64,000 nt of DNA from Scatavimonas merdigallinarum (GCA_018713055.1 DVFW01000026.1:62001-126000); one strand, 5' to 3'; positions 34,488 to 43,263 are shown, counted from the stretch's first letter. Made by a program: numbers and translations. The notes: generated by a model from the letters alone, not told the origin.

Positions 34488-34513
34488 AAGGGCAGGCGAA
34501 AACGCCTGCCCTT
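34488..34513 (+). terminator. Terminator-like hairpin
   Basis: Perfect 11-bp stem AAGGGCAGGCG / CGCCTGCCCTT with an AAAA loop, followed by ACTTTTTG. Confidence 0.8.
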
Positions 34514-34663
34514 ACTTTTTGAGGTCAATATCCATCATACTAAGAGTGAGGCGGGAAACTGCGGCAGAGAACAAGCGGTGGAGAACAAAGAGGGAAACAA
34601 GTAATACGGAAAAACGGAGAGACAGGAGAAATAGACGGAGACATGCAGAGACGACCAGCCTCG

Positions 34664-34698
34664 CCGCCTGACGAAACTTCGAACCTTTCGTCGGGCGG
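34664..34698. other. Hairpin whose loop complements the nearby tandem repeats
   Basis: Arms CCGCCTGACGAAA (34664-34676) and TTTCGTCGGGCGG (34686-34698), one G-U pair. The 9-nt loop CTTCGAACC is the exact reverse complement of GGTTCGAAG, which ends each unit of the repeat at 34812-34951. Confidence 0.65.
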
Positions 34699-34811
34699 GC
34701 CACTGCGGGCGGCACTCCCATATTTGGGGGCGCCGCTTTTTTGCGTTTATTGGGAGTTATCAGTATTCGTCATACTAAAGATGTAGCATGAAAAGACGAA
34801 GGGAGTGAAAA

Positions 34812-34951
34812 AAGCAGTGGCCTACCTTGACGATAAAGAGGCGGCTAAAGGGTTCGAAGAGCGGTGGCCCCGTCCAGACGGATAATGGCGGCAAACGGTT
34901 CGAAGAAGCAGTGACCTGTCTGAGCGAATAACGGCGGTAACTGGTTCGAAG
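34812..34951. repeat. Three tandem ~46-bp units ending in GGTTCGAAG
   Basis: Units at 34812-34859, 34860-34905 and 34906-34951 share an AGCaGTGgCC start, a GGCGG centre and the end GGTTCGAAG. The stretch 34514-35237 otherwise has no credible gene. It holds this array, the hairpin at 34664-34698 and the stem at 35082-35116. Confidence 0.7.
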
Positions 34952-35081
34952 GAAGCACAGCAGACCCGATTAGGCTGTGCGTCTCTCCCGCCGGACGCGG
35001 GAGAGAACATAGGCAGAACGATTACACGGAGATTTTGAAAAAATCGCCGGGTAAACGGAACTGCCAACGGCAGTGGAGTAA

Positions 35082-35116
35082 AATTTTTAGAAGGCCTCGA
35101 CGGCCTTCTAAAAATT
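35082..35116. other. Perfect 15-bp stem-loop before the tyrosine recombinase gene
   Basis: AATTTTTAGAAGGCC / GGCCTTCTAAAAATT around TCGAC. It has the form of a bidirectional terminator and may insulate the recombinase gene; it could also be part of an attachment or regulatory site. Confidence 0.65.
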
Positions 35117-35237
35117 CGAAAAAGCCCATGAAACCGGGAAAACAGCACCGGGAAGCTGTCTAAAAAATCTCGCCGAAACGCCCAACCAATCCCCCGTTTT
35201 CAACGGGATAACTGCGTCCTTTTGAAAGGAGGCCGGT

Positions 35238-36209
35238 ATGAAACATAAATCTATGGTTCGGCAGGTGCAGAAAACCCTGCAAGACCAACTCCGCATTGGA
35301 GAAAGCCGCCATGATGCAAAACGGGCGGAAGCTACCCATTCCCCCGCCGGTATCTTCTCCTACCGCACGTTTGAAACGTATATGAAACAAAGCTGCGCCT
35401 TTGCCAACTGGGCGAAGGCGCAGTACAAATGCCGGACGCTGGAAGCCGCCCGGCCGTATGTGGAAACCTATCTGCAAAACGGGATTGACCGGAGACTGTC
35501 TGCCTATACCCTGTCAACCCAAAGGGCGGCGCTGTGCAAACTCTACGGCTGTACATCTCAGGATTTTGCCATTCAGCTTCCAGAACGGCGGCGGGAAGAT
35601 ATTCAGCGAAGTCGGAAGGAAGCCGCCCGCGACTACGGCTTTTCCAAGGAGAACAACGCGGATATTCTCGCCTTTGCAAAAGCAACCGGCCTGCGCCGCC
35701 ATGAACTGGCGGCGGTAAAGCCGGAACAGATCCGCCAAAACACAGACGGAAGCATGACGATCTGCCAGATAAAGGGCAAGGGTGGCAAGGTGCGGGACAT
35801 TGACGTACTTCCGGGGAAGGAAGAAGCGGTCTTGAAGTTTGCTGGAAATCCTGCCGGAAGGCCTGTTTTTTCCTCCGTTCCCTCTCACATGGACGTACAC
35901 GACTGCCGGAGAGAGTATGCGAATGCCATGTATCACAGTTATCAGGAAAAGCTGCGGAAAACAGAAGGAAGGGATTTCCGCAACCTGCCGCCCATCTGGG
36001 AATTAAGGCCGGTGCGGAACCCGGCCGGGAGCTATCTGAAAAAGCCAGACGGGAGCCGCATCAAGACATGGCAGCTTGTATCTTCTTACTATCGGTGCAA
36101 GAAGGACAGGCGAGGCGTGGTCTATGATAAAAAGGTCATGCTGTACGTCAGCCGCCAGCTCGGGCATAACCGGATTTCCGTCATTGCCGGGCACTATCTG
36201 GGCAGATGA
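35238..36209 (+). CDS. Tyrosine-type site-specific recombinase
   Basis: 323 residues. The catalytic domain shows Arg153/154 (ATGLRRHELA), Lys184 (GKGGKVRDID), His221-x-x-Arg224 (HDCRRE), His310 (LGHNR) and the nucleophile Tyr320 (AGHYLGR), i.e. the full R-K-H-R-H-Y set. The N-terminal 100 residues look like a SAM-like arm-binding domain. The C-terminus stops three residues after the tyrosine, shorter than in typical integrases. GAAAGGAGG precedes the ATG. It could move the island or act on DNA near the R-M genes; no invertible hsdS fragments are visible. Confidence 0.82.
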   Translation: MKHKSMVRQVQKTLQDQLRIGESRHDAKRAEATHSPAGIFSYRTFETYMKQSCAFANWAKAQYKCRTLEAARPYVETYLQNGIDRRLSAYTLSTQRAALCKLYGCTSQDFAIQLPERRREDIQRSRKEAARDYGFSKENNADILAFAKATGLRRHELAAVKPEQIRQNTDGSMTICQIKGKGGKVRDIDVLPGKEEAVLKFAGNPAGRPVFSSVPSHMDVHDCRREYANAMYHSYQEKLRKTEGRDFRNLPPIWELRPVRNPAGSYLKKPDGSRIKTWQLVSSYYRCKKDRRGVVYDKKVMLYVSRQLGHNRISVIAGHYLGR

Positions 36210-36316
36210 AAAACAATTACAACATAAGGATAAAGGTCATCCGTACGTTTCTGTTGCGGAACAGAAAATAAACTGCTATAACTATATACGCTTCATTCGC
36301 AAACAAGCGAAAAATC

Positions 36317-36345
36317 TTGTATATGTGAATTTTTTGTTATATAAT
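36317..36345 (+). promoter_or_regulatory. Promoter for the XRE regulator and hsd operon
   Basis: TTGTAT (36317-36322), 17-bp spacer, TATAAT (36340-36345). Likely the only promoter for the 36.4-42.9 kb operon. Confidence 0.7.
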
Positions 36346-36380
36346 AGAAGATAAACAAAGGAAAGCGAGGCGGCACACGG

Positions 36381-36590
36381 ATGGGTGTTTCCTATAAAAA
36401 GCTATTTAAGCTGTTAATTGACCGGGATATGAAAAAGAAAGACCTGCGGATCGCGGCGGGGCTCAGTCCGGCCTCTGTGTCCAAGCTGGCGAAGGACGAA
36501 TATGTCAGCATGGAAGTTTTGGTCAAGGTATGCCATGCGCTGCGTGTAGATGTCGGCGATATCATGGAAGTTTTAGACGATGAAAAATAG
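36381..36590 (+). CDS. XRE-family regulator of the R-M operon
   Basis: 69 residues, one compact helix-turn-helix domain of the HTH_26/Cro type: KKLFKLLIDRDMKKKDL, GLSPASVSKLAKDEYVSM, LVKVCHALRVDVGDIMEV. Ends 16 bp before hsdM. Small controllers of this kind set the level or timing of R-M expression when a locus enters a new host; that role is inferred from position. Confidence 0.82.
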   Translation: MGVSYKKLFKLLIDRDMKKKDLRIAAGLSPASVSKLAKDEYVSMEVLVKVCHALRVDVGDIMEVLDDEK

Positions 36591-36606
36591 GAATGGGGTC
36601 TTACCA

Positions 36607-38175
36607 ATGACAGATACAAAGAAGGAACAGGAACGCGCGGAGCTTCACCGCGTGATTTGGAATATTGCCAACGACCTGCGGGGCAGTGTGGACGGCTGGG
36701 ACTTCAAGCAGTATGTGCTGGGGATGCTGTTCTACCGCTATATCTCCGAAAACCTTGCGGGGTATATCAACCGCGGCGAATGGGAGGCCGGAAATACGGA
36801 GTTTGATTATGCGGCGCTCTCCGACGCGGAGGCGGAAGAGGCCCGCGCCGGACTGGTGGTTGAAAAAGGCTTTTTCATCCTTCCCAGCGAGCTGTTTGAA
36901 AATGTCCGCGCCAAAGCGCCGCAGGATGAAAACCTAAACGAAACGCTGGAGGCGGTTTTCCGCAGCATTGAGGCCTCCGCGCAGGGCAGCGCCAGCGAGG
37001 ACGATTTTAAGGGCCTGTTTGACGATATCGACGTCAACAGCAACAAACTGGGCGGCACAGTTGCCAAGCGCAATGAGCGCCTCATGAAGCTGATGAACGG
37101 TGTCGCCGACATGAAGCTGGGCAATTATCAGGACAACACCATTGACGCCTTCGGCGACGCCTATGAATACCTCATGGGCATGTACGCCTCCAACGCCGGA
37201 AAAAGCGGCGGTGAGTACTTTACCCCGCAGGAAGTTTCCGAGCTTCTCACAAGGATTGCGGTCTATGGTAAGACGGAGATCAACAAGGTTTACGATCCCG
37301 CTTGCGGCAGCGGTTCCCTGCTTCTGAAAGCGGCAAAGATTTTAGGAAAAGAGAATGTCCGGCAGGGCTTTTTCGGGCAGGAAATCAACATCACCACCTA
37401 CAACCTTTGCCGTATCAATATGTTCCTGCATGATATTGATTATGACAAGTTTGACATAGCGCATGGCGACACCCTGACCGAACCGCAGCATTGGGACGAC
37501 GAGCCTTTTGAAGCGATTGTTTCCAATCCGCCGTACTCGATCAAATGGGACGGCGACGGAAACCCGCTGATGATAAACGACCCGCGCTTTTCCCCGGCGG
37601 GTGTGCTCGCCCCAAAATCAAAGGCTGACCTTGCCTTTATCATGCACAGCCTTTCGTGGCTGGCCACCAGCGGCACGGCAGCTATTGTCTGCTTTCCCGG
37701 CGTGATGTACCGGGGCGGCGCGGAGCAGAAAATCCGCAAGTATCTGATTGACAACAACTTTATTGATTGTGTGATACAGCTTCCCGATAACCTTTTCTTT
37801 GGCACAAGCATTGCGACCTGTATTATGGTTTTGAAAAAATCAAAATTGGACAATGCAACCCTGTTTATCGACGCTTCCAAAGAGTGCGTCAAGGTAACGA
37901 ACAGCAACAAGCTGACGCAGGAGAATATCGACGCCATTGTGGAAGCCTTTGCAAAACGGGAGGACAGGCAGTATTTCACCCGGCTGGTGCCAAACGACGA
38001 AATCGCCGGGCAGGGCTATAACCTGTCGGTTTCCACCTATGTGGAGCAGGAGGACACCCGGGAGAAAATCGACATTGTGAAGCTCAACGCGGAGATTGCC
38101 GAAATTGTGGCGAAAGAACAAGTTTTGAGAGAAGAAATAGACAAGATCATTGCTGAAATCGGGGTGGACGCATGA
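36607..38175 (+). CDS. hsdM: Type I restriction-modification system methyltransferase subunit
   Basis: N6-adenine methyltransferase subunit of the HsdM2S complex. N-terminal HsdM helical domain (residues 1-150), then SAM-binding DPACGSG at 230-236 and catalytic NPPY at 306-309. 522 residues from ATG 36607; ATG 36580 would start inside the XRE gene and has no ribosome binding site. The 3' end overlaps hsdS by ATGA, so M and S are translationally coupled, matching their stoichiometric complex. Confidence 0.95.
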   Translation: MTDTKKEQERAELHRVIWNIANDLRGSVDGWDFKQYVLGMLFYRYISENLAGYINRGEWEAGNTEFDYAALSDAEAEEARAGLVVEKGFFILPSELFENVRAKAPQDENLNETLEAVFRSIEASAQGSASEDDFKGLFDDIDVNSNKLGGTVAKRNERLMKLMNGVADMKLGNYQDNTIDAFGDAYEYLMGMYASNAGKSGGEYFTPQEVSELLTRIAVYGKTEINKVYDPACGSGSLLLKAAKILGKENVRQGFFGQEINITTYNLCRINMFLHDIDYDKFDIAHGDTLTEPQHWDDEPFEAIVSNPPYSIKWDGDGNPLMINDPRFSPAGVLAPKSKADLAFIMHSLSWLATSGTAAIVCFPGVMYRGGAEQKIRKYLIDNNFIDCVIQLPDNLFFGTSIATCIMVLKKSKLDNATLFIDASKECVKVTNSNKLTQENIDAIVEAFAKREDRQYFTRLVPNDEIAGQGYNLSVSTYVEQEDTREKIDIVKLNAEIAEIVAKEQVLREEIDKIIAEIGVDA

Positions 38176-39362
38176 GCAAACTTGATGAATTGATAAAAGA
38201 ACTTTGTCCGAACGGCGTAGAATTTGTCTCAATAGGCGAAGTGGTTAACTACGAACAACCTTCAAAGTACATCGTAAAATCTACACAGTATGATGATAAT
38301 TATAGTACACCAGTTTTGACAGCTGGACAGTCGTTCATTTTAGGCTATACCAGTGAAACAGATGGTGTTTATAACGCTTCAAAAGAAAATCCTGTAATCA
38401 TTTTTGATGATTTTACTGGTGCATTTAAGTGGGTGGATTTCCCATTCAAAGTAAAATCATCCGCAATGAAAATGTTGCTTGCAGATAATGAACGTACAAT
38501 ACTACGTTATATTTATCATGTAATGGGAAATATCAATTTTTCATCTGATGAACACAAACGGTTATGGATTAGCATATATTCTACATTCAAAATCCCCCTC
38601 CCCCCTCTGCCCGTCCAGCAGAAAATCGTGCGGATTTTGGACAGCTTTACCGAACTCACCGATGAGCTAAATAGAACCCTAGAAGCAGAACTCACCGCCA
38701 GACGGAAACAGTATGAGTATTATCGGGATGAGTTGCTAACATTCGGAAATGATGTGCCGATGGTGAAACTGGGCGATATTGCAACTGATATTTACCGTGG
38801 TGCTGGCGTCAAGCGTGATGAAGTTACTACCGATGGCATACCTTGTGTTCGCTATGGAGAAATTTATACATCGTATGAGATTAGTTTTACAGAGTGTATT
38901 TCTCATACAAGAGAAGATGTTATTGCTTCGCCTAAATACTTTGAACACGGAGATATTATTTTCACTATCACGGGAGAAAGCGTTGAGGAAATTGCAAAAT
39001 CTATCGCCTATCTGGGTAATGATAAATGTATAGCAGGTGGCGATACTGTTGTCTTAAAACACCAACAAGAGCCGCGCTATTTGTCCTATGCTCTATCCAC
39101 TACTGCCGCCCAAGCCCAAAAGAGCAAAGGTAAAGTGAAGAGCAAGGTTGTCCATTCCAGCATACCAGCATTAAAGGAAATTGAAATTCCACTTCCTAAT
39201 ATAGAAACTCAGAAGCATATTGCTAATTTGTTAGATAGCTTCCACCAACTTTGCAACGACCTCACCAGCGGCCTGCCCGCCGAGATTGAGGCAAGGCAAA
39301 AACAATATGAATACTATCGTGATAAACTATTGAAATTCAAAAGTTTATCACGCAATTCATAA
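38172..39362 (+). CDS. hsdS: Type I restriction system specificity subunit
   Basis: Recognises a bipartite DNA target. Two target-recognition domains (residues ~15-140 and ~190-345), each followed by a helical spacer; the conserved repeats RRKQYEYYRDELLTF (after TRD1) and RQKQYEYYRDKLLKF (at the end) are nearly identical. Both TRDs are more AT-rich than the spacers and than hsdM, a sign of domain exchange. The last codons (CGC AAT TCA TAA) lie in the left inverted repeat of the four-helix-bundle element, so that element supplies the stop. 396 residues. Confidence 0.93.
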   Translation: MSKLDELIKELCPNGVEFVSIGEVVNYEQPSKYIVKSTQYDDNYSTPVLTAGQSFILGYTSETDGVYNASKENPVIIFDDFTGAFKWVDFPFKVKSSAMKMLLADNERTILRYIYHVMGNINFSSDEHKRLWISIYSTFKIPLPPLPVQQKIVRILDSFTELTDELNRTLEAELTARRKQYEYYRDELLTFGNDVPMVKLGDIATDIYRGAGVKRDEVTTDGIPCVRYGEIYTSYEISFTECISHTREDVIASPKYFEHGDIIFTITGESVEEIAKSIAYLGNDKCIAGGDTVVLKHQQEPRYLSYALSTTAAQAQKSKGKVKSKVVHSSIPALKEIEIPLPNIETQKHIANLLDSFHQLCNDLTSGLPAEIEARQKQYEYYRDKLLKFKSLSRNS

Positions 39363-39386
39363 TTCATAATGCACAATGCATAATTG
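39353..39386 (+). repeat. Left inverted repeat flanking the four-helix-bundle gene
   Basis: Reads CAATTCATAATTCATAATG and then CACAATGCATAATTG. It matches the reverse complement of 39763-39796 at 29 of 33 aligned positions. It contains the hsdS stop codon. Confidence 0.85.
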
Positions 39387-39400
39387 AAGAGGTGCAAAGA

Positions 39401-39760
39401 GTGAAGGAAGAAAATATCGTTGTGGAGAAAAGCAAGGCGTTTGCCGTGCGCATTGTGCGGCTGTATCAATATTTGTGCAGCGATAAAAACGAGTTTGTTT
39501 TATCGAAGCAATTACTCCGAAGCGGGACAAGCATCGGCGCCAATGTAAAAGAGGCGATCAGAGGGCAAAGCAAGCCTGATTTCATCTCTAAAATGAGCGT
39601 TGCGCTAAAAGAAGCATCGGAAACAGAATACTGGCTTGAATTGCTGTATGAAACCGGTTTTATGGATAAAAAGCAGTTTGACAGTATCTATACCGATAAT
39701 CAGGAACTACTTAAAATCCTGATGCGCATTGTAAAATCCTCAAAGGAAAGGAGAACGTAA
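39401..39760 (+). CDS. Four-helix-bundle protein (23S rRNA IVS-protein / S23 family)
   Basis: 119 residues from GTG 39401 (GAAGAGG eight bases upstream; GTG 39392 is inside it). Pattern of the family: KAFAVRIVRLYQYLC (helix 1), LSKQLLRSGTSIGANVKEA (helix 2), DFISKMSVALKEASETEYWLELL in two parts (helix 3), ELLKILMRIVKSSKERR (helix 4). Relatives occur as ORFs in 23S rRNA intervening sequences and resemble the Avd accessory proteins of diversity-generating retroelements; they are basic and probably bind nucleic acid. It is not a normal component of type I systems. Stop TAA overlaps the next ATG (TAATG). Confidence 0.88.
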   Translation: MKEENIVVEKSKAFAVRIVRLYQYLCSDKNEFVLSKQLLRSGTSIGANVKEAIRGQSKPDFISKMSVALKEASETEYWLELLYETGFMDKKQFDSIYTDNQELLKILMRIVKSSKERRT

Positions 39761-39792
39761 TGCAATTCTGCATTATGCATTCTAAATTATGA
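39760..39792 (+). CDS. 10-codon coupling ORF inside the right inverted repeat
   Basis: ATG 39760 has a strong AAAGGAG upstream (39743-39754 region) and overlaps the preceding stop as TAATG. It encodes MQFCIMHSKL and ends in TGA that overlaps the hsdR ATG as ATGA. hsdR itself has no ribosome binding site, so translation probably reaches it by reinitiation from this ORF. Almost the entire ORF is made of inverted-repeat sequence. Confidence 0.6.
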   Translation: MQFCIMHSKL

Positions 39793-39796
39793 ATTA
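39763..39796 (+). repeat. Right inverted repeat flanking the four-helix-bundle gene
   Basis: Reverse complement of the left repeat with four mismatches in 33. It contains the hsdR ATG (39789-39791) and the next codons. In RNA the two repeats could form a stem with the four-helix-bundle ORF in its loop. Confidence 0.85.
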
Positions 39797-42700
39797 CAAC
39801 ATCGTTGCCCAAACAACCGAAAGCACCGTTGTGGCGGAGTATACGCCGCAGCCGCGTAAAGCGGACGCCTACCAGAGCGAGGCGGCGCTGGAAAAGGAGT
39901 TTATCCGCCTGCTGGCAGCGCAGGGGCATGAATATCTTGCCATTCACGACGAAAAGGCGCTGATTACCAACCTGCGCAAACAGCTTGAACTGCTCAACAA
40001 CTATGTTTTTTCCGACAGCGAGTGGGAGCAGTTTTTCTCTGAATGCATCGCGGGGAAAAACGATGGGATCGTGGAGAAAACCCGCCGTATTCAGGACGAT
40101 TATATCCAGATCCTCCGCAGGGACAACGGCTCTACGAAAAATATCTATCTGCTGGATAAAAGGAACATCCACAACAACCGCTTGCAGGTCATCAACCAGT
40201 ATGCCGTCGCGGAAGGAACTCATAAAAACCGCTATGATGTAACGGTTCTGGTCAACGGCCTGCCCATGGTACATATTGAACTCAAACGCCGGGGCGTCGC
40301 CATCCGGGAGGCGTTCAACCAGATCAACCGCTACCAGCGGGAGAGCTTCTGGGCGGCCTCTGGGCTTTTTGAGTATGTGCAGATTTTTGTCATTTCCAAT
40401 GGCACCAATACCAAGTATTATTCCAACAGCACCCGTTTCAACCATATCCGGGAGGCGGCAGCCTCCGGGAAAAGTGTCAAGGGAAAAACCAGCCACAGCT
40501 TTGAGTTTACCTCCTTCTGGGCGGATGCACAAAACCGCATCATTCCGGATTTGGTGGATTTTACGAAAACCTTTTTCTCCAAGCATACGCTGCTGAACCT
40601 TTTGACCCGGTACTGCGTTTTTACAGCGGAAAATATGCTGCTGGTCATGCGCCCCTACCAAATTGCCGCAACGGAACGGATTTTAAGCAAGCTGGAGATT
40701 GCAAACAATTATAAAACCTATGGGACCATTGCCGGCGGCGGATATATCTGGCACACCACCGGCAGCGGCAAGACCCTGACTTCCTTTAAAACGGCGCAGA
40801 TCGCTTCCAAGCTGCCCTACATCGACAAGGTCCTTTTTGTGGTGGATCGAAAGGATCTGGACTACCAGACCATGAAGGAATACGACCGCTTTGAAAAGGG
40901 GGCGGCCAACAGCAACACCTCCACCGCCGTATTACAGCGGCAGTTGGAGGACAGGGACCGCCGGGGCAATCCCCATGAGTATAAAATCATCATCACCACG
41001 ATTCAGAAGCTGTCCACCTTTATCAAAAAGAATCCCGCCCATGCCGTCTACCAAAAGCGGGTGGTCATTATCTTTGACGAATGCCACCGCAGCCAGTTTG
41101 GGGACATGCATACGGCGATTACCAAGCATTTTAAGAAATATCATCTATTTGGCTTTACTGGCACGCCGATTTTTGCGATCAATGCGCCGCATAATGGAAA
41201 GCCGGCCATGAAAACTACGCCGCAGGTTTTCGGCGGCGAACCGGACAAGGATGGGAAAAGGGTTCTGCCGCTGCATACTTATACCATCGTGGATGCAATC
41301 AACGACAAAAACGTCCTACCGTTCCGGGTCGACTATATCAAAACCATGGACAAGGAACCGGATATTGACGACAAGCAGGTCAAAGACATTGACCGGGAAA
41401 AGGCCTTTTTAGCCCCCAAACGGATTTCTCTGGTGACAAAGTACATTCTGGACCACTTTGACCAGAAAACCTACCGGAACCAGCGCACCTATTCGTTCAG
41501 CGTTCTGCAAAATATTGCGGCGGTGGCCTCCGCGAGCGGCCGGGATGAAATAGAAGAAATCAAGCAAAAACAGCGGTTGAGCGGCTTTAATTCCATTTTT
41601 GCCGTTTCTTCTGTGGAGGCCGCAAAGCATTATTATGCGGAATTTCGGCGGCAGATGGAGGAAGCGCCTGCCAAACGGCTGAAAATTGCGCTGATTTACA
41701 GCTATGGCGCCAACGAAGAGGAGGCGGAGGGCCTTTTGGACGAGGAAAACTCAGAGGACACCAGCGCGCTGGACCAGCCCTCCCGCGATTTTCTGGAAGC
41801 CGCAATTCAGGATTACAACAGGACGTTCCGGACCAATTACGACACCACCAGCGAAAAATTCCAGAACTATTACAAGGATGTTTCCCTGCGGATGAAAAAC
41901 AAGGAGCTGGATTTGCTCATCGTCGTCAATATGTTTTTGACCGGCTTTGACGCAACTACGCTCAATACGCTGTGGGTGGATAAAAACCTGAGAATGCACG
42001 GGCTGATTCAGGCCTTTTCCAGAACAAACCGTATTCTAAACACCATAAAAACCTTCGGCAATATCGTATGCTTTCGAAACCTGCAAAAGCGGACGGATGA
42101 GGCGATCGCTCTATTTGGCGACAAAGAAGCCGGTGGGATTGTCCTTTTGAAAAGCTATAAGGACTACTATGAGGGCTACACGGATTCGGATGGAAACGAG
42201 AGGCCCGGCTATCGCGATATGATTCAGGAGCTTCTTGAGAAATTTCCGCTTTCCGAGCCGTCGATTATCGGGGAGAAAAAACAAAAGGAGTTTATCAGCC
42301 TGTTCGGCGCGATTCTGCGTATGCGGAATATCCTGGTTTCCTTTGACGACTTTTGCGGAAATGAAATCTTGTCAGAACGGGAGCTGCAGGATTATCTGGG
42401 GCGCTATCAGGACCTTCGGGATGAGTGGAAGAGACAGCGGGAAAACGGCGATAAGGAAAATATTAACGACGATATTGTATTTGAAATTGAGCTGATTAAG
42501 CAAATTGAGATCAATATCGACTATATTCTCATGCTGGTAAAGAAGTACCATGACACCCACTGCGAAGACAAAGAAGTACTCATCTCCATTCGGCGGGCGG
42601 TAGACGCCAGCCCTGAGCTTCGCAGCAAAAAGGCGCTAATTGAAACCTTTCTTGCCGGGATCAACGACGTCTCTGACGTGCTGCTGGAATGGCGTGAATT

Positions 42701-42938
42701 TGTTGTAAAGGAAAAGGAAGCAGAATTGGAAGCAATCATTGCTTCTGAAAGGCTGAAGCCGGAGGAAACCAAGCGGTATATAGAAAATTCTTTCCGTGAC
42801 GGCGCTTTGAAAACAATCGGAACGGATATTGATAAAATTATGCCGCCCGTTTCCCGTTTTGGCGGAGGGAGAGCGGAGAAAAAGCAAGGCGTGATTGATA
42901 GGCTGACGAAATTCTTTGAAAAATATTTTGGGCTTTAA
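39789..42938 (+). CDS. hsdR: Type I restriction enzyme endonuclease/translocase subunit
   Basis: 1049 residues. The N-terminal PD-(D/E)xK nuclease has Asp150, Glu164 and Lys166 (YDVTVLVNG, HIELKRRG). The SF2 helicase motor follows: Walker A TGSGKT at 324-329, DECH in FDECHRSQFG near 430, FTGTPIF, and FNRT-like FSRTNRI near 745. The C-terminal helical domain contacts HsdM. With hsdM and hsdS this makes a complete EcoR124-like system. The start codon lies in the right inverted repeat and relies on the short upstream ORF for coupling. Confidence 0.95.
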   Translation: MNYNIVAQTTESTVVAEYTPQPRKADAYQSEAALEKEFIRLLAAQGHEYLAIHDEKALITNLRKQLELLNNYVFSDSEWEQFFSECIAGKNDGIVEKTRRIQDDYIQILRRDNGSTKNIYLLDKRNIHNNRLQVINQYAVAEGTHKNRYDVTVLVNGLPMVHIELKRRGVAIREAFNQINRYQRESFWAASGLFEYVQIFVISNGTNTKYYSNSTRFNHIREAAASGKSVKGKTSHSFEFTSFWADAQNRIIPDLVDFTKTFFSKHTLLNLLTRYCVFTAENMLLVMRPYQIAATERILSKLEIANNYKTYGTIAGGGYIWHTTGSGKTLTSFKTAQIASKLPYIDKVLFVVDRKDLDYQTMKEYDRFEKGAANSNTSTAVLQRQLEDRDRRGNPHEYKIIITTIQKLSTFIKKNPAHAVYQKRVVIIFDECHRSQFGDMHTAITKHFKKYHLFGFTGTPIFAINAPHNGKPAMKTTPQVFGGEPDKDGKRVLPLHTYTIVDAINDKNVLPFRVDYIKTMDKEPDIDDKQVKDIDREKAFLAPKRISLVTKYILDHFDQKTYRNQRTYSFSVLQNIAAVASASGRDEIEEIKQKQRLSGFNSIFAVSSVEAAKHYYAEFRRQMEEAPAKRLKIALIYSYGANEEEAEGLLDEENSEDTSALDQPSRDFLEAAIQDYNRTFRTNYDTTSEKFQNYYKDVSLRMKNKELDLLIVVNMFLTGFDATTLNTLWVDKNLRMHGLIQAFSRTNRILNTIKTFGNIVCFRNLQKRTDEAIALFGDKEAGGIVLLKSYKDYYEGYTDSDGNERPGYRDMIQELLEKFPLSEPSIIGEKKQKEFISLFGAILRMRNILVSFDDFCGNEILSERELQDYLGRYQDLRDEWKRQRENGDKENINDDIVFEIELIKQIEINIDYILMLVKKYHDTHCEDKEVLISIRRAVDASPELRSKKALIETFLAGINDVSDVLLEWREFVVKEKEAELEAIIASERLKPEETKRYIENSFRDGALKTIGTDIDKIMPPVSRFGGGRAEKKQGVIDRLTKFFEKYFGL

Positions 42939-43059
42939 TGATTTGTAAACGGACAGTTTCCGTCATACTGATAGTAGAAGGCAAAGCCTTCAATCAATCA
43001 GCCGGAAGCCCGATAGAGAACTATGGAATAAAAAGACCTTTTCGCGGAACAAAGAATAT

Positions 43060-43263
43060 TTGAATCCGGCGGAAAGGACGGAAAATAAACAACAAATCTG
43101 GACAAAGAAGCCGAATTACCGATTTAACAACTGTTTTGAGATTAGGAAAAGCGGCACTGTTCTTCGGGTGTGTATTTATCTGCCCGAAACTGGTACAGGC
43201 AGCTTGAACGGGCGGCTTCTGCGTCTCATGGAAAACAAACTGCAGGAACAGGGGAAGGGATAA
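43060..43263 (+). CDS. TnpW-like small transposon protein
   Basis: 67 residues from TTG 43060; the ribosome binding site is weak and the frame is open back to 42949, so the start is uncertain. The segment KSGTVLRVCIYLPETGTGSL then NGRLLRLMENKL resembles the I/G-x-T-x-Y-x-V...K-x-x-R-L-I pattern of TnpW proteins that sit just upstream of large serine recombinases in Tn4451-type elements. Function unknown. The remaining stretch 42939-43059 shows only a short AAGGC/GCCTT stem. Confidence 0.5.
   Translation: MNPAERTENKQQIWTKKPNYRFNNCFEIRKSGTVLRVCIYLPETGTGSLNGRLLRLMENKLQEQGKG

Noticed and set aside
34812..34951. GGTTCGAAG repeats as tRNA T-loops or tRNA fragments
   Set aside because: The flanking bases do not form T-stems or any cloverleaf, and the units repeat with a 46-bp period.
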